This document shows positions 1 to 9,641 of a stretch of 26,000 nt of DNA, piece by piece (the stretch's first letter is position 1; each line of letters opens with the position of its first letter). The stretch lies in the NCBI GenBank assembly GCA_012295275.1, contig CM022671.1:34150683-34176682 (forward strand), written 5' to 3'. A program made the translations under genes and the position numbers. Origin of the DNA: Chrysomallon squamiferum. Lineage: Eukaryota; Mollusca; Gastropoda; Neomphalida; Peltospiridae. A model generated the notes under the pieces. The model worked only from the letters and a program-made list of their open reading frames with translations. It was not told where the DNA came from and ran no database searches.

Positions 1-412
1 TAGAATGGTAAGTAATAGAGTAGAAACCAGCATGTACGAATCAGACTGAACTTAAACTAGTGTGTCAGATGAACTAGATTAGTGGATCAGATTAACATCT
101 AGTATAGTGAAGAAATACGTGTTATTCATCTAGAGAGCATGTTTGTAGCATGCTAACCTGAGTGTATGAACAGTTAATATGACCAGCAGCAGTTTAAAAA
201 GAAAAAAGAAATATCATTTATTCAAATGTGCTGTAATGTGCTGCTCTGAGAAGTGATACCTCACAGGATTTTTTCTCTTTAATGTGCCAATGTGCTGTTC
301 CCACTCTGAAGAATTAAGAAGCTTTATGATCATCCATACAGGAAGTGTATATATTTTTAAAAAAATATTTTAGCACATTTGAATACCAGAAATTAAAATC
401 ATTCAAATCATT

Positions 413-416
<4 letters not shown>

Positions 417-443
<27 letters not shown>
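417..443 (+). repeat. poly(A) tract, 27 nt
   Basis: Uninterrupted A run in the intron. It lies about 110 bp from the tRNA-like fragment at 553-570. Read on the minus strand it is a T run downstream of that fragment, so it is not a conventional SINE A-tail. Confidence 0.95.
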
Positions 444-479
444 TTGCCACTTCATAAATTACTGACTGCAGTAAGGATA

Positions 480-600
480 TTTTAAGTGTGTTTTCTCATA
501 AACAGTAACACACTGTGATTCACTTCTACTGGACAGGATTGACCATGCAAATGCTTTACCACTGAGATTCAACCTGTTCTTCTGAACAAACATCTACTGG
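480..600 (-). mobile_element. possible decayed tRNA-derived SINE head
   Basis: On the minus strand, 570-553 reads GAATCTCAGTGGTAAAGC followed by ATTTGCATGGTCAATCC. This resembles the D-arm and A-box of a tRNA (consensus TRGCNNAGYNGG, typically TAGCTCAGTGGTAGAGC). A matching B-box is at best very degenerate (AAGTGAATCAC about 33 nt on). There is no complete tRNA cloverleaf, so this is not an intact tRNA gene. A decayed SINE head is the likeliest reading, but chance similarity is possible. Confidence 0.3.
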
Positions 601-1950
601 ATTCCAATTGACTGAAATTCAGTAAGGTGCGGGGGAGATGAAAGGAAAAGGAAAAGGAATAAAAAAAAACCAGTATCACACTGATAATTTTATTTTTTTT
701 TTTTTTTAATTTTTTTTATTAACAATGTTTGAAAATTCTCGAAGCTACCCAATCCTTTCATTATTATTAATATTGCTACTGTTATTAATGAGGACCATAT
801 CAGTTTCTACAGTGTTAATATTCTTTTGCTGATAGTTATGAAACCAAATGAATTCAAACAGAAACTATTTTTAATGGATTACTACTTTTATTTTCACCAG
901 TATCTAAGGGTACAGTGTTTTCTAGCTCAAGGTTTTTCAAACCCATTAGAGGGTTGCAAAATAAATAAAAGAGGTGAAAAAAGTGAGAGCAAAAATCTCA
1001 TTTGCACTCATTAGGTATTGCAGTTTACAAGACTAACGGGACACTTGTTGCCATTTACACCGAAGAATGATTTTGAGTAATTAAACTTGTCATCTCTTTG
1101 GTTTAGGGTGAAAGAGGAATTTGAACTTTTAAGTAAAACAGAATCTTGATACTATTTATTTGTGTGGAGAACGATTTTCCATATCAACTCAGTTAAAGAT
1201 GAAAGATAGCAATGGGCTCAACACTGCTCCAGATATCCATGTAGTATTTGTCTTCCTGTGTTGGAATCAGCTACTTGATAACAAACAAGCACATCCTCTT
1301 CAAAAATGACTACTTTGAAAAAACAAGTAGTTTGTCAGATTTATTACATATAGGATTACCGGCTCACAGTACAAAATGCAGTTCTTGCTGTGGATCTAAG
1401 TAAATAAAGCTGCACCAGACCATTTGACATCAAGCATTTTAGAACTCTTCTTCTTTTTTTTTCTTTTTTTTTTTCTTTTTAGCAGATTTAAGATTTTTAT
1501 TTTACTTATAACATCCACTGGATTTTCTTTCTGCATCTATCACCTTACTACAACTGTAGTGTTTTAAACTAATATTTTTATTTTTTTCATTTTTTATGCT
1601 TTTTTAAAAAACAACCTTGGAGAATAATTTGTGTTCACAGTAAAGAGGCCTGATTATAATTTGCAAATCAACATGTATTACAAGTTTTCTTTCCTTTTCT
1701 TTTTAACTTTCCCTTGATATTACAATCAATAATCCTTTTCCTCTGCTTTGAATTATCTCCCTTCATCTAAAAATAATTCATCATTCTTTTTTTCTTCTTC
1801 ATTATTTTTATTTTTTTTAAATATATTTTAATTTCTGGAAATTTAAATATTCATGTTACTAAATGTTTAATAGTAAAATAATGAAAATTGATATTTGTAC
1901 TTGGTAGAATTCAGACTGTTCTGTTCTTCATATCATTAGGAGTTAGAATA

Positions 1951-1961
1951 TATTATTATTA

Positions 1962-2004
<43 letters not shown>
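1951..2004 (+). repeat. (ATT)n microsatellite
   Basis: Near-perfect trinucleotide run with one G interruption. Its apparent poly-leucine reading frame is an artefact. Confidence 0.95.
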
Positions 2005-2005
<1 letters not shown>

Positions 2006-2667
2006 CTCCTATAATAAGTTATTCATCTTAAAAGAATCATGCTGTGCAACAAACAATAACAATTACACTGTAATTTTCTCTACAAGCTTTGATTTTCTAG
2101 CTTTTCAGTTCTTATTCTATTTCTTTAATATTACTTCATTTAATTCCAAATTAAATTGGAAGGTGAATAACAAAATTAGTTATCTTTTACTTACATGTTA
2201 GTATATATATTAAGATATTAGATGTATCAGATAAATACTAATACTGATTTAATAATGTCTTCAGATAGTTTAATATAACATTATTATTTTGCATCTAATT
2301 AGATTCTATCAAAACTGATTATTATGTATACATTCCATGGAATTTTTATTTTTTATTAGCCAAATTTAAAAAAAATATATTTAAATATAAATCTTCCTAT
2401 AGACAGGAAAACAAATAATCTTTGATAATTATAAAGTACTGACCAGAATGAGAACTAGTGTATGAAAGTATTAATCCTCCAAGCTGTTAGACTCAGTAGT
2501 CCAGATCTGATCACTGGCTGTAGCACAATAAATATAACTGTGATACACAGAGGCAGCAGTTTGAACAACACAATACTCAGCTCTGTTCCTATATTAAAAT
2601 GAGATAAAATTAATTTTAACCAAATAGAAAGAAAAAAAATGATAAATAAAATAGAGTAAAAAGTGAA

Positions 2668-2694
2668 ATAATATAATAATAATAATAATAATAA
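2668..2694 (+). repeat. (AAT)n microsatellite
   Basis: Short AAT run inside the FoxP intron. Confidence 0.9.
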
Positions 2695-3070
2695 AGGTAT
2701 GAAATCTGATCAAAAATATTTTTGTTTTATTTTCATGTTTCTTTCAGTGCAGTATTATTTTTATATACATATTGATATTTATTTATTTTTTTTTTTATTT
2801 TTTATTTTTCCATTCATTTAATTCTCAAATTTTCCTCATTTTTTCTTTTATTTTTTTTTTATTTTTTAAATCTTTGCAATATTATTTTTATATACATATT
2901 GATCTTAATTTATTTATTCATTGATTATTAATTCTCAAATTTCTTCTTTTTTTTTTCTTTCTTAAATTTTCATTTTCTTCAGCAAATATGACAAATTTTA
3001 GCAAATAGTTATTTATTGTTATTTATTAGTAATACATTTTGCTTTTTAATTACTGCCAATTTCTAATTTC

Positions 3071-3104
3071 TTTTTTTTTTTTTTTTTTTTTTTGTTCACT
3101 GTAG
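3071..3104 (+). promoter_or_regulatory. Polypyrimidine tract and splice acceptor
   Basis: A 23-nt T run at 3071-3093 followed by GTTCACTGTAG. The AG at 3103-3104 is the acceptor. It opens a frame that runs without a stop through two alternative donors and continues in phase into the next exon. Confidence 0.8.
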
Positions 3105-3225
3105 CAATATGAAGAGTCCATCTATGTCGGACCCCTCGTCCTATAATGAGACGCTGAATGCAAGTCTAAGGGTATGTTTACAACAGTTAAACAGCCCCCT
3201 GGGTGACATCTCAAGAGCAGTAGAG
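3105..3225 (+). CDS. FoxP: FoxP C-terminal coding exon with alternative 3' end (3171 or 3225)
   Basis: FoxP proteins are nuclear winged-helix transcription factors, mostly repressors, that dimerise through a leucine zipper. This exon encodes the stretch just after the forkhead domain. Reading from the codon at 3106 it gives NMKSPSMSDPSSYNETLNAS, then LR. This matches vertebrate FOXP, where a KN(M/I) segment is followed by Y..(T/A)LNA(S/A)LQ. The acceptor is phase 2. Two donors are visible, both phase 0: AGG|GTATGT (exon end 3171) and GAG|GTACCT (exon end 3225). The longer form adds 18 residues (VCLQQLNSPLGDISRAVE). In the short form, LNASLR joins AALGD, closely resembling vertebrate LNASLQAALAE, so the short form is probably the ancestral one. 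Past 3225 the frame meets a TAG within nine codons. Identity rests on short motifs plus the downstream exons, because the forkhead domain is not in the window. Confidence 0.8.
3172..3225 (+). other. FoxP: Optional 54-nt exon extension between two phase-0 donors
   Basis: The 18-codon segment has no stop and is clearly less T-rich than the intron after it. Use of the second donor keeps the reading frame. It contains CCCCTGGGTGACA (3196-3208), which recurs exactly and in the same frame near the start of the next exon (4241-4253). Whether it is spliced in is inferred, not shown. Confidence 0.5.
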
Positions 3226-4222
3226 GTACCTTTCATCATACTAGTAGAGTAGTTGGGCAGGTCAAAGGTTATCTTGCTTTCTGTGCAGAAATCACTGGCT
3301 TGTAACAGCCATGTTAAATGAGCTTTCGTCTTTTGTGTTTAGTTTCTGAAGCTGTTGCAGTTTTACTTCCCAAAGTAGACATTTTGGTGCTTTTTTATTT
3401 TTTTTTGTGTGTTGTCATATTTTCTTATGTAAGTTTATTTTTTTGAGACTTTTTTTAAAAACACCACTGTTTAGTTAAATTTCTGGTATCTGGCTTTTGT
3501 CTTTATTTTATTTTATAGTGATGTTCTTTTTTTTCATATTTTCTTGTTTACAATCTTTTTGTTACTATCTGCTTTGGGGTATATATAAAAAAAAAGGTAC
3601 CTTGCTGCTTGATTACACTTGCTATATTTAGAATTAAATAGTTGGGGTTTTTTTAGGTGTTTTTTTTTTTAACTCAGTTAATATTTATATTTTACACTTT
3701 TACTTGTTTATTGGTTAGACTTTATATACTTTTAAAATGATTCTTTTCTATTTTTTTTCTTTTGTCAGTTATCAGACTGAATTAATTTGAATCATTTTTT
3801 GTAAAACTAAAAATGGAAAAAGCATTCATATATTGGTTAAGAACATTAAGAACAAAATATTTGGTCTAAATTCAGTTAGAGGCAGATATTAATCATTTGT
3901 AAAAAAAAAAAAGAACCAAAAACCAATGACAATAATAATAATAAATGAATAAATAAATAAATTAAAATTTAAAAACAACGAAAAAACAAAAAAACTAAAA
4001 TAAAGCAATATCTAATGTTTGTTACTTTTAAATAGTTTATAAAGTGGTTATTCATTTTAACATTTAATAAAAAAATAAATAAACATAAAACTAAAAAAAA
4101 ACTAATTAACTAACTAAATAAATAAATAAAAAAAAAAAAAAAAAAAAAAAATTAGAAAATATTACCAAACTACTGATATTTCTGAAGTTTCATCAAACAT
4201 TTTGTTTATCTTCCACTTACAG
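3226..4222 (+). other. FoxP: FoxP intron
   Basis: It is bounded by GT at 3226 (or 3172 for the short exon form) and AG at 4221-4222, preceded by TTTATCTTCCACTTAC. It is T-rich in the first half and A-rich near 3900-4150, with AAAT runs and a long A tract (about 4129-4151). No other feature is seen. Confidence 0.75.
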
Positions 4223-4362
4223 GCTGCACTTGGTGACCATCCCCTGGGTGACAACAGTCTGGCCATGCTGACTGCTGCACACCTCGGGGACCAGGAGAGT
4301 GCAGAAGATCTCTCTATGAAAAGTCATAGCAACAGTCAAGATGGCTTCCCTCCTACCAGCAG
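4223..4362 (+). CDS. FoxP: FoxP C-terminal coding exon (post-forkhead linker)
   Basis: A 140-nt exon, phase 0 in and phase 2 out (ends AG, donor GTAAAC), encoding 46 complete residues. It starts AALGDHPLGDNSLAMLTAAH, continues LGDQESAEDLSMKSHSNSQD and ends GFPPTS. Vertebrate FOXP1/2 have the same order at this place: ALxE/NSxPLL, then a short helix, then (H)EDLNGS or EELNGA, then SNG(S/N)xxSPG. The shared pattern NSLxML, EDL, SNSQDG supports FoxP orthology. There is no known catalytic or DNA-binding domain here; the segment is expected to be flexible and to contact cofactors. EDLSMK faintly recalls the CtBP-binding PxDLS motif but lacks the proline, so no such function is claimed. Confidence 0.82.
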
Positions 4363-4776
4363 GTAAACAGTTACACAGAGATAGATGTCTGAATCACCAG
4401 TGAATGCTTTCTGTAATAACTGCTAGACACATTCTGTAAAGCGGGCACTGCCAGTCTCAATGATATTATCTGAATAAAAAATTGAGAATGAATAACATTT
4501 GAATAAATCTTGCAGAGATGGGGTTTTTTTTTTTAATTTTTTTTTAATCTTGAAAAATAAATGTAATAAAGTAAATAACATTTAGCCCAAATGGAGGAAC
4601 AGTGGAAACATTGTATTTTTATAAAACAACAAAAATAAGAATATAGTAACAGTTTTTATTACATTTATGTGTGTTTGAACTTTAATTGTTTTTAAATTAT
4701 AGATAAATGATGCTTGTAATTTGTCTTATTAATTTATATATACATCCACATTTAAATAAATATTTATTCTCAACAG
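4363..4776 (+). other. FoxP: FoxP last intron
   Basis: A 414-nt AT-rich intron from GTAAAC at 4363 to TTCTCAACAG at 4776. The splice joins AG|G to make an arginine codon. It contains an 8-mer CACTGCCA near 4447 (miR-34 seed match), which is meaningless in a removed intron. Confidence 0.8.
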
Positions 4777-5080
4777 GGAAGAAGAAATGATGGCTGTAAA
4801 GCGAGAACCAGGCATGGATCAACATGTTGAGTACTTGGAACCAGAGGACCCTGACGATGTTGACACAATGATGCATCGAGATGAGAATAATGGCGATGCT
4901 GTAGGTGATGAGTCAGGTGACATGATGATGGATGACCATGTTGATGATGTTAACGGTCATGGCATGGAAGAAACAACCAGTGAGCTGCTGGAGGCAGAGG
5001 AACAAGAGTTACTTGCCCTTCAGCAGATGCAACAAGAAGCGGCCATGGTGGCTGTTGCGGCACATTCCAGTGGAGTTTGA
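4777..5080 (+). CDS. FoxP: FoxP last coding exon: SUMO-consensus site, acidic tail and stop
   Basis: The exon begins by completing an AGG codon, then reads EEEMMAVKREPGMDQHVEYL and goes on to a TGA at 5078-5080, about 100 residues in all. AVKREPG aligns with the VKEEP site near the C-terminus of vertebrate FOXP1/FOXP2, which is a known SUMO acceptor (consensus hydrophobic-K-x-E). The rest is distinctive. First comes an acidic, Met-rich segment (EPEDPDDVDTMM and MMMDDHVDDVNGHG). Then a strongly helical stretch, SELLEAEEQELLALQQMQQE, is followed by AAMVAVAAHSSGV. Vertebrate FOXPs instead end soon after SLVTTANHSP and an acidic EPLSEDLE-like tail, so the helical end is not matched there. The ATG at 4787 is internal to the exon, not a start. 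The frame is kept by the two upstream exons. Confidence 0.82.
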
Positions 5081-5840
5081 ATCTCAGCCAGTTAAAATTT
5101 GTGGTGAAAAAAATAATCATGATAATAATTGTGGTTGTGTTGGGTTTTTTTTTTACAAAAGAAGAAAAAAAAAAAAAAAAGGAAATGATGAGAAGAGAAG
5201 AAATAACTGAAAGAAAAAGGCCTGTTGGAAAGAAAAATGAAGCTAGGAAGGAATTGGGCCAAAAAAAAAAGAAAAAAGAGGAGATAATCCAGATTTACAC
5301 TTAGGCTGAAGAGGGTTTTTCAAAAAAAAAAAAAACCTATTTAATTTTTTTTTTTTTTTTTTTTTCAATTTTGTGGCATTATGGAGATTCTAGAATGGAA
5401 TTTTGATGCAGAAGATTTTTTGTTGGAACAATGAAGCTTTTTATTCATTCAGGACCTTTGAAGAATAGCTTTATTTTATTCAAGATTTATTCAAATAATT
5501 TTGTTTTGTTTTTGGACGACTGAATGTTTTTACATTCGTGAAAAGGAAATCTTGTCAGAATTATATTGTGAATTTTCTTGTTTATTTTTTTTTTTTAGTG
5601 TATGGGGCCACAATATTGATGAATGTTAGTTTAACCTAGAGAGAGACTGTCTCGTTTTTACTAGTGCATTGTGGGAAAGAAAATCATTATCCTGATGCCA
5701 TGTTGTTTTTGTATTTTAGAACGAGTGAAAGACTTGTGTTTTTTTGGTACAAGACTTTAATTGTGCTATTAATAATATTATTAATTGTTTTAGTTTTTTG
5801 GTCCGAGAACAGTTCTCAGACATTTTATATAAATTTGTAA

Positions 5841-5846
5841 AATAAA
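5841..5846 (+). terminator. AATAAA polyadenylation signal candidate 1
   Basis: First AATAAA after the stop, in an AAT-rich stretch. The hexamer is expected often by chance in such DNA. Confidence 0.25.
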
Positions 5847-6077
5847 TAATTAAATAATAATAATAATAATAATCAGGAATTGGTTGCAAAGGACAAAACC
5901 AAGTAACCTTGGTAACCATGAACTTATATATAGATTTGTTATTGGCAAATCCAGAAACACCCCCCTCCAAATCCTTCATCATTTAGTTTGGAGAGGGGAA
6001 TTTTATTTTTATTTTTATTTTTTTGTAATTCGATCTCGGTGGATTGTCTCATTTTGTGTGTTAGATTTATTTTCACT

Positions 6078-6083
6078 AATAAA
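6078..6083 (+). terminator. AATAAA polyadenylation signal candidate 2
   Basis: AATAAA in CACTAATAAATCTG. T-rich sequence follows, but no clear GU element. Confidence 0.3.
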
Positions 6084-6297
6084 TCTGAAGAATTTTCTAA
6101 TCAGATGATGGTGAAAAATTACTACTGAAAAACATATAAAATCAAAATCAAACTTTGATTTTAAATTTCATCTTCAATGATTTTTTTTTTTTTTGTTTCT
6201 TTTGGTTTTGTACATTTTTAAAAGAAAAAAAAGAAAATTTAGCAGAAGGTGCTGACATTAGCCTATGACAAAAGGTTTTTTCCTGATGTAAAAACCT

Positions 6298-6305
6298 TGT
6301 ACATA
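6298..6305 (+). promoter_or_regulatory. Pumilio-type site TGTACATA in 3' UTR
   Basis: Exact match to the PUF consensus UGUANAUA on the transcribed strand. A second exact match is at 6665-6672. PUF proteins usually bind 3' UTRs to repress or localise mRNAs. The motif is short, so chance is possible in this AT-rich DNA. Confidence 0.35.
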
Positions 6306-6664
6306 TTTTAGATTTTTAAATAATTATAGATACAAGTGATGTGCACCATGTGTTTGTGTGTGGGTATATTCATAACTAGTATATTCTGATTACAATTTGC
6401 AGTGAAGTGTGTGCAATACATTTTTTTTTTTTTTTTTTTTTTAATGAATGGGCACAATAATTATGTTGTTTGATCTCAGTTTTAAAAAGCAAATTTAATA
6501 TTTTGAATGACTGTTTTGCTAAAACAAATGTCCCATTTTAAAAAGAAACAAATATACATTATATTACTTTTAAAAGAAACTACAAAAACTGGTGTTTAAA
6601 CCTATGGAGCTCTAAGGAAAAACTGCAAAACAAATTTATTTTGGTGACGACACTATTCACAACT

Positions 6665-6674
6665 TGTAAATAAA
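6665..6674 (+). terminator. Overlapping Pumilio site and AATAAA signal
   Basis: TGTAAATA at 6665-6672 (PUF consensus) overlaps AATAAA at 6669-6674. The preceding 60 bases (about 6600-6660) are higher-complexity than their surroundings. This is the best proximal poly(A) candidate. Another AATAAA follows at 6847-6852. Confidence 0.4.
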
Positions 6675-6922
6675 GTTAAAAAATACGAGTATGTTATTCA
6701 TAAATTATAAGTCATTAAATTTGAATATATTTATTCATATTTGAATAATTAATATTCAGTTCATTTAGCTAAGTTAATTTTGATTAACTTTACAAGTTTC
6801 AAATATATGACTGCAAAATGTTTGTATTTATTGTTAAAATAACCTAAATAAAAATTATGTTAAGAAAAATTAATTGAGATATATATTTCAAATTATATTT
6901 AATTTTTAAATTTAATTCACAA

Positions 6923-6953
<31 letters not shown>

Positions 6954-7381
6954 GGGTTTTGAAATTTAAATATTTTTGACAGATTTCCTTACAGTCTTCA
7001 CAGATATTGGCCAGTGTTTCAGATTTATTTATTTATGTATAGAATTAATAATTTGTATTGTATAGGAAAGTTTGACACCATTCCTTTGAGACTAGTTATT
7101 GAGATAAAATAACTATATACATGTATGTATATAATCATCATAAAAAAGCTATGTATAGTTCTCATTAATCAACATTTCTGATATACAAAGAAGTTTACTT
7201 ATTTTTCAGAAAAATATTGAAACTGTTAGATACAGTGTCAGTGTTTTGTAATTATAATGAACTGATTTTAAGAAATTGTTTGACATACTGGTGATGTATA
7301 CTTTGATAAAAATTAAAATTAAAATAAAAAAAAAAGATTAAAAAAAAAATTAATGTCTGCACTAACTCCCAAGCAGATGAT

Positions 7382-7401
7382 TTTAAACAGTTCTGTTTAA
7401 A
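7382..7401 (+). repeat. Near-perfect palindrome
   Basis: TTTAAACAG (7382-7390), TT, CTGTTTAAA (7393-7401): a 9-bp inverted repeat with a 2-nt spacer. Confidence 0.7.
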
Positions 7402-7487
7402 TTGTTCATTGTTAATTATTCAAATTTGGAATTTTATTTTATTTTATTCAAGTTGTGTTATCAATTTTAAATTTGTTTGTATTTGTT

Positions 7488-7490
<3 letters not shown>

Positions 7491-7520
<30 letters not shown>

Positions 7521-7610
7521 TTTTTTTTTTTTTATTAATTTATTATTATTTATTTATTAATTCATTTTATTAATATTTATGTTTGTTAATTTATTTATTT
7601 ATTTATTGCC
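7491..7610 (+). repeat. (TTTA)n/(ATT)n low-complexity block
   Basis: Imperfect TTTA and ATT runs with an embedded T run. On an mRNA these would be overlapping AUUUA pentamers. Confidence 0.85.
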
Positions 7611-8071
7611 TGATTGGGAGATAGTACATGTATTTTGTCTGTTCCAGAAACAGAATCATTTAATTCTGTCATTGCAGAATAATCCTAATGTGTTCATATT
7701 TGTATTAGCAAAAATCAAAATAATCTTTCTTTTTTCCTTTTTTTCTTAAATATTACAAACACTCCATAAAATGGAAGTTTATCATTAGAAAATAACTATG
7801 TTGGTTTGAGGACTTCTTTCTTCTGAAATGTTCTGTTCACATCATTATTTGAAACAGTTTTGTTTATTTAAATTACTATTTGATAAGCCCAGCTCACTCT
7901 TAAAGGTATGCTTAGATCATTTTGTTAACAAATCAAGGAAAGGTTAATTTTTGTAATTTTGATAAGCATTTTATATGTGATAAACTTTAAGCTTATTCTT
8001 TAATTTCTGTAGTTAAATGGAAATTTTTTCTTTGATCTATTTGAAAATAAATTATGAGTAAAGTAATCTAG

Positions 8072-8133
8072 GTTGATGCTCATCTAACTTGTTTTTTTTT
8101 AAAGACAAGATTTATTTTCAAAACAAGTTGATG
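8072..8133 (+). repeat. Hairpin with alternative pairing arms
   Basis: CATCTAACTTGTTTT (8081-8095) pairs with AAAACAAGTTGATG (8120-8133), 14 bp with one bulged base and a 24-nt loop. The first half can instead pair with GTTGATG at 8072-8078. The stem is too short for a typical miRNA precursor. Confidence 0.5.
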
Positions 8134-9091
8134 AATTTTATATATTTGATAAATTTCTCTGGATCATGAAAAATAAATAACTCATTTATGTAATAATAAT
8201 ACTAATCTTCTAGTTTCAGTTTAAATAATAAATCTTTTTACATTAATGTAAGACAAATTAAATTTAAAAAATAATAAACATATTTTGAAAATATTTGTTT
8301 CAAAGACAAACATTTATAGCTTAATCTGTCACAGGCATTTATTCTTTGTAATCTCAGAAATTTAATTTGTAACTTCAGTAGCCTATACAGCAAAATAGTT
8401 TTAAACTAGATTTTTTAATTTATTTAGTTTATTTATTTGTATTCTCTGTTGAATCCTTTCAAGAACCTGTTACCATGGATGCTCTTCATTATTCTTAATA
8501 CTGATGATTAATCATTGCTGAATCAAATTATTTTTAGTCTTTTTTTGTAAATATTAATGATGATTTCCATGATATTAGATCACACAGTCTCATCTTTCTT
8601 TTTTCTTTTTTTGTAAAAAATAACATAGTGAAGAACTGCTCTCCATTATTATCTAGATGACGTTTAATTAAAAAAAAAAGAAAAAAAGTGAGATGTCTGT
8701 TTTATGATTGATTATTATTGAAAGGTGTAATTTGTGCACCTCAGTGAGTTCTTTGACACCTTGCAGGTGTAATTATTACCTTACTGCACAGTGACAGTTA
8801 AACATGCTTGTACTGGGGAAAGAAAAAATATATACTGAAAAAAAAAAAGTTCTTTTCAGCTGACTAATTTGATACAGAATTTTTTTTTTTTTTCACCCTC
8901 AGAAATAACACCCAAGTTGATAAATCAGATAATTTATTTATTTACTTTTTTTTTTATTTTATTATCCCAATTTTTATGACATTAAATTTAGAATCTGTGA
9001 AATAAAAGTGTGACCCCCTCTAAAAAAAAACACAACCAAAAACAAATATTAAAAATGGCACTATTAAATGTTTCTGTATTGTTCTGGTTGG

Positions 9092-9118
9092 TTTTTTTTT
9101 TTTTTTTTTTTTTTTTTT
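9092..9118 (+). repeat. poly(T) tract, 27 nt
   Basis: Uninterrupted T run, one of many on this strand between 1 and 12 kb. Confidence 0.95.
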
Positions 9119-9641
9119 GTACGATAATGAAATACCATTACAAGCATATAGCAAACAAATGATGTACATTTATTTTATTTTTATGAAAAACACTGATCAG
9201 ATTTATGAGTGTGTGTTGTTGTTTTGTTTTCTTCTTCTTAATCAAAACAAAAAAAATGTCTTCCTTTGATTAGATTTAACCTTAATGTTCAAAGCGTTGT
9301 GGTGTGCATTCTTCAGGAAATCATCAAGCATAATCAACTGTCTGTTGTAATTTATGTGCAGATTATTTGTAGTATACATGGCAACAAATCGGTGAAACAA
9401 TAGACTTGTCATTGTGTGTAGATGATCATTTTGCTCTTACGTAACAACACACGGTAATCTATTTATACATGACATGCAGGAGCATGAGTTTTATTTTGTG
9501 TGCACGAGTGTATGCTGTCATTTTCTTCTCCAGATGTTTTTTCTTTTTCTTTTTTAAATAATAATAATTGTTATTATTTTAAAAGATATATTATGTGTGT
9601 AGTGTTGTAAATCAAATCTAGCTGATGCCAAATGTTCTACT

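Larger units (their letters stand above)
1..3104 (+). other. FoxP: FoxP intron, 3' part (upstream end outside window)
   Basis: This stretch precedes the first recognisable FoxP coding exon and ends in a polypyrimidine tract plus AG at 3103-3104. It is AT-rich and T-rich on the + strand, with homopolymers and ATT repeats. I looked for the rest of the forkhead domain (the conserved WKNAVRHNLSLHKCF and VWTVDE stretches) and saw neither. The acceptor is phase 2: the preceding exon must supply two bases of the codon that ends with C at 3105. The intron is therefore at least 3.1 kb. An unrecognised small alternative exon cannot be excluded. Confidence 0.7.
5081..6690 (+). other. FoxP: FoxP 3' UTR, proximal part
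   Basis: The sequence after the stop codon is AU-rich, with A and T tracts (5166-5180, 5347-5365, 6180-6194, 6421-6442), an AAT run (5847-5873) and several AATAAA hexamers. No splice donor near the stop suggests another exon. Short open frames here (for example 5884-6108) lack coding character. The most convincing proximal end is the AATAAA at 6669-6674. Confidence 0.65.
6691..9640 (+). other. AT-rich region: extended FoxP 3' UTR or downstream flank
   Basis: No protein gene is seen. It contains poly(A) 6930-6953, TTTA/ATT repeats 7491-7610 (AU-rich-element-like if transcribed), poly(T) 9092-9118, and inverted repeats at 7382-7401 and 8072-8133. The + strand stays T-rich, as in the introns and proximal UTR, which would fit continued transcription. 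That is inference only. Confidence 0.4.

Noticed and set aside
480-600. Functional tRNA gene
   Set aside because: Only an A-box-like segment; no acceptor stem, anticodon stem or good B-box.
1-3104. Forkhead-domain exon upstream of the first FoxP exon
   Set aside because: No translation resembling the conserved forkhead helices was seen; it is presumably outside the window.
4317-4325. CtBP-binding motif in EDLSMK
   Set aside because: Lacks the proline of PxDLS; the similarity is too weak.
4440-4460. miR-34 8-mer CACTGCCA
   Set aside because: Located in an intron that is spliced out.
4932-5304. Other + strand open frames overlapping the FoxP last exon
   Set aside because: Shadow frames. The splice-consistent frame ends at 5080, and these run into A-rich UTR.
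5716-6108. Small open frames on both strands after the FoxP stop
   Set aside because: Lie in AU-rich UTR over AAT repeats; no coding signature.
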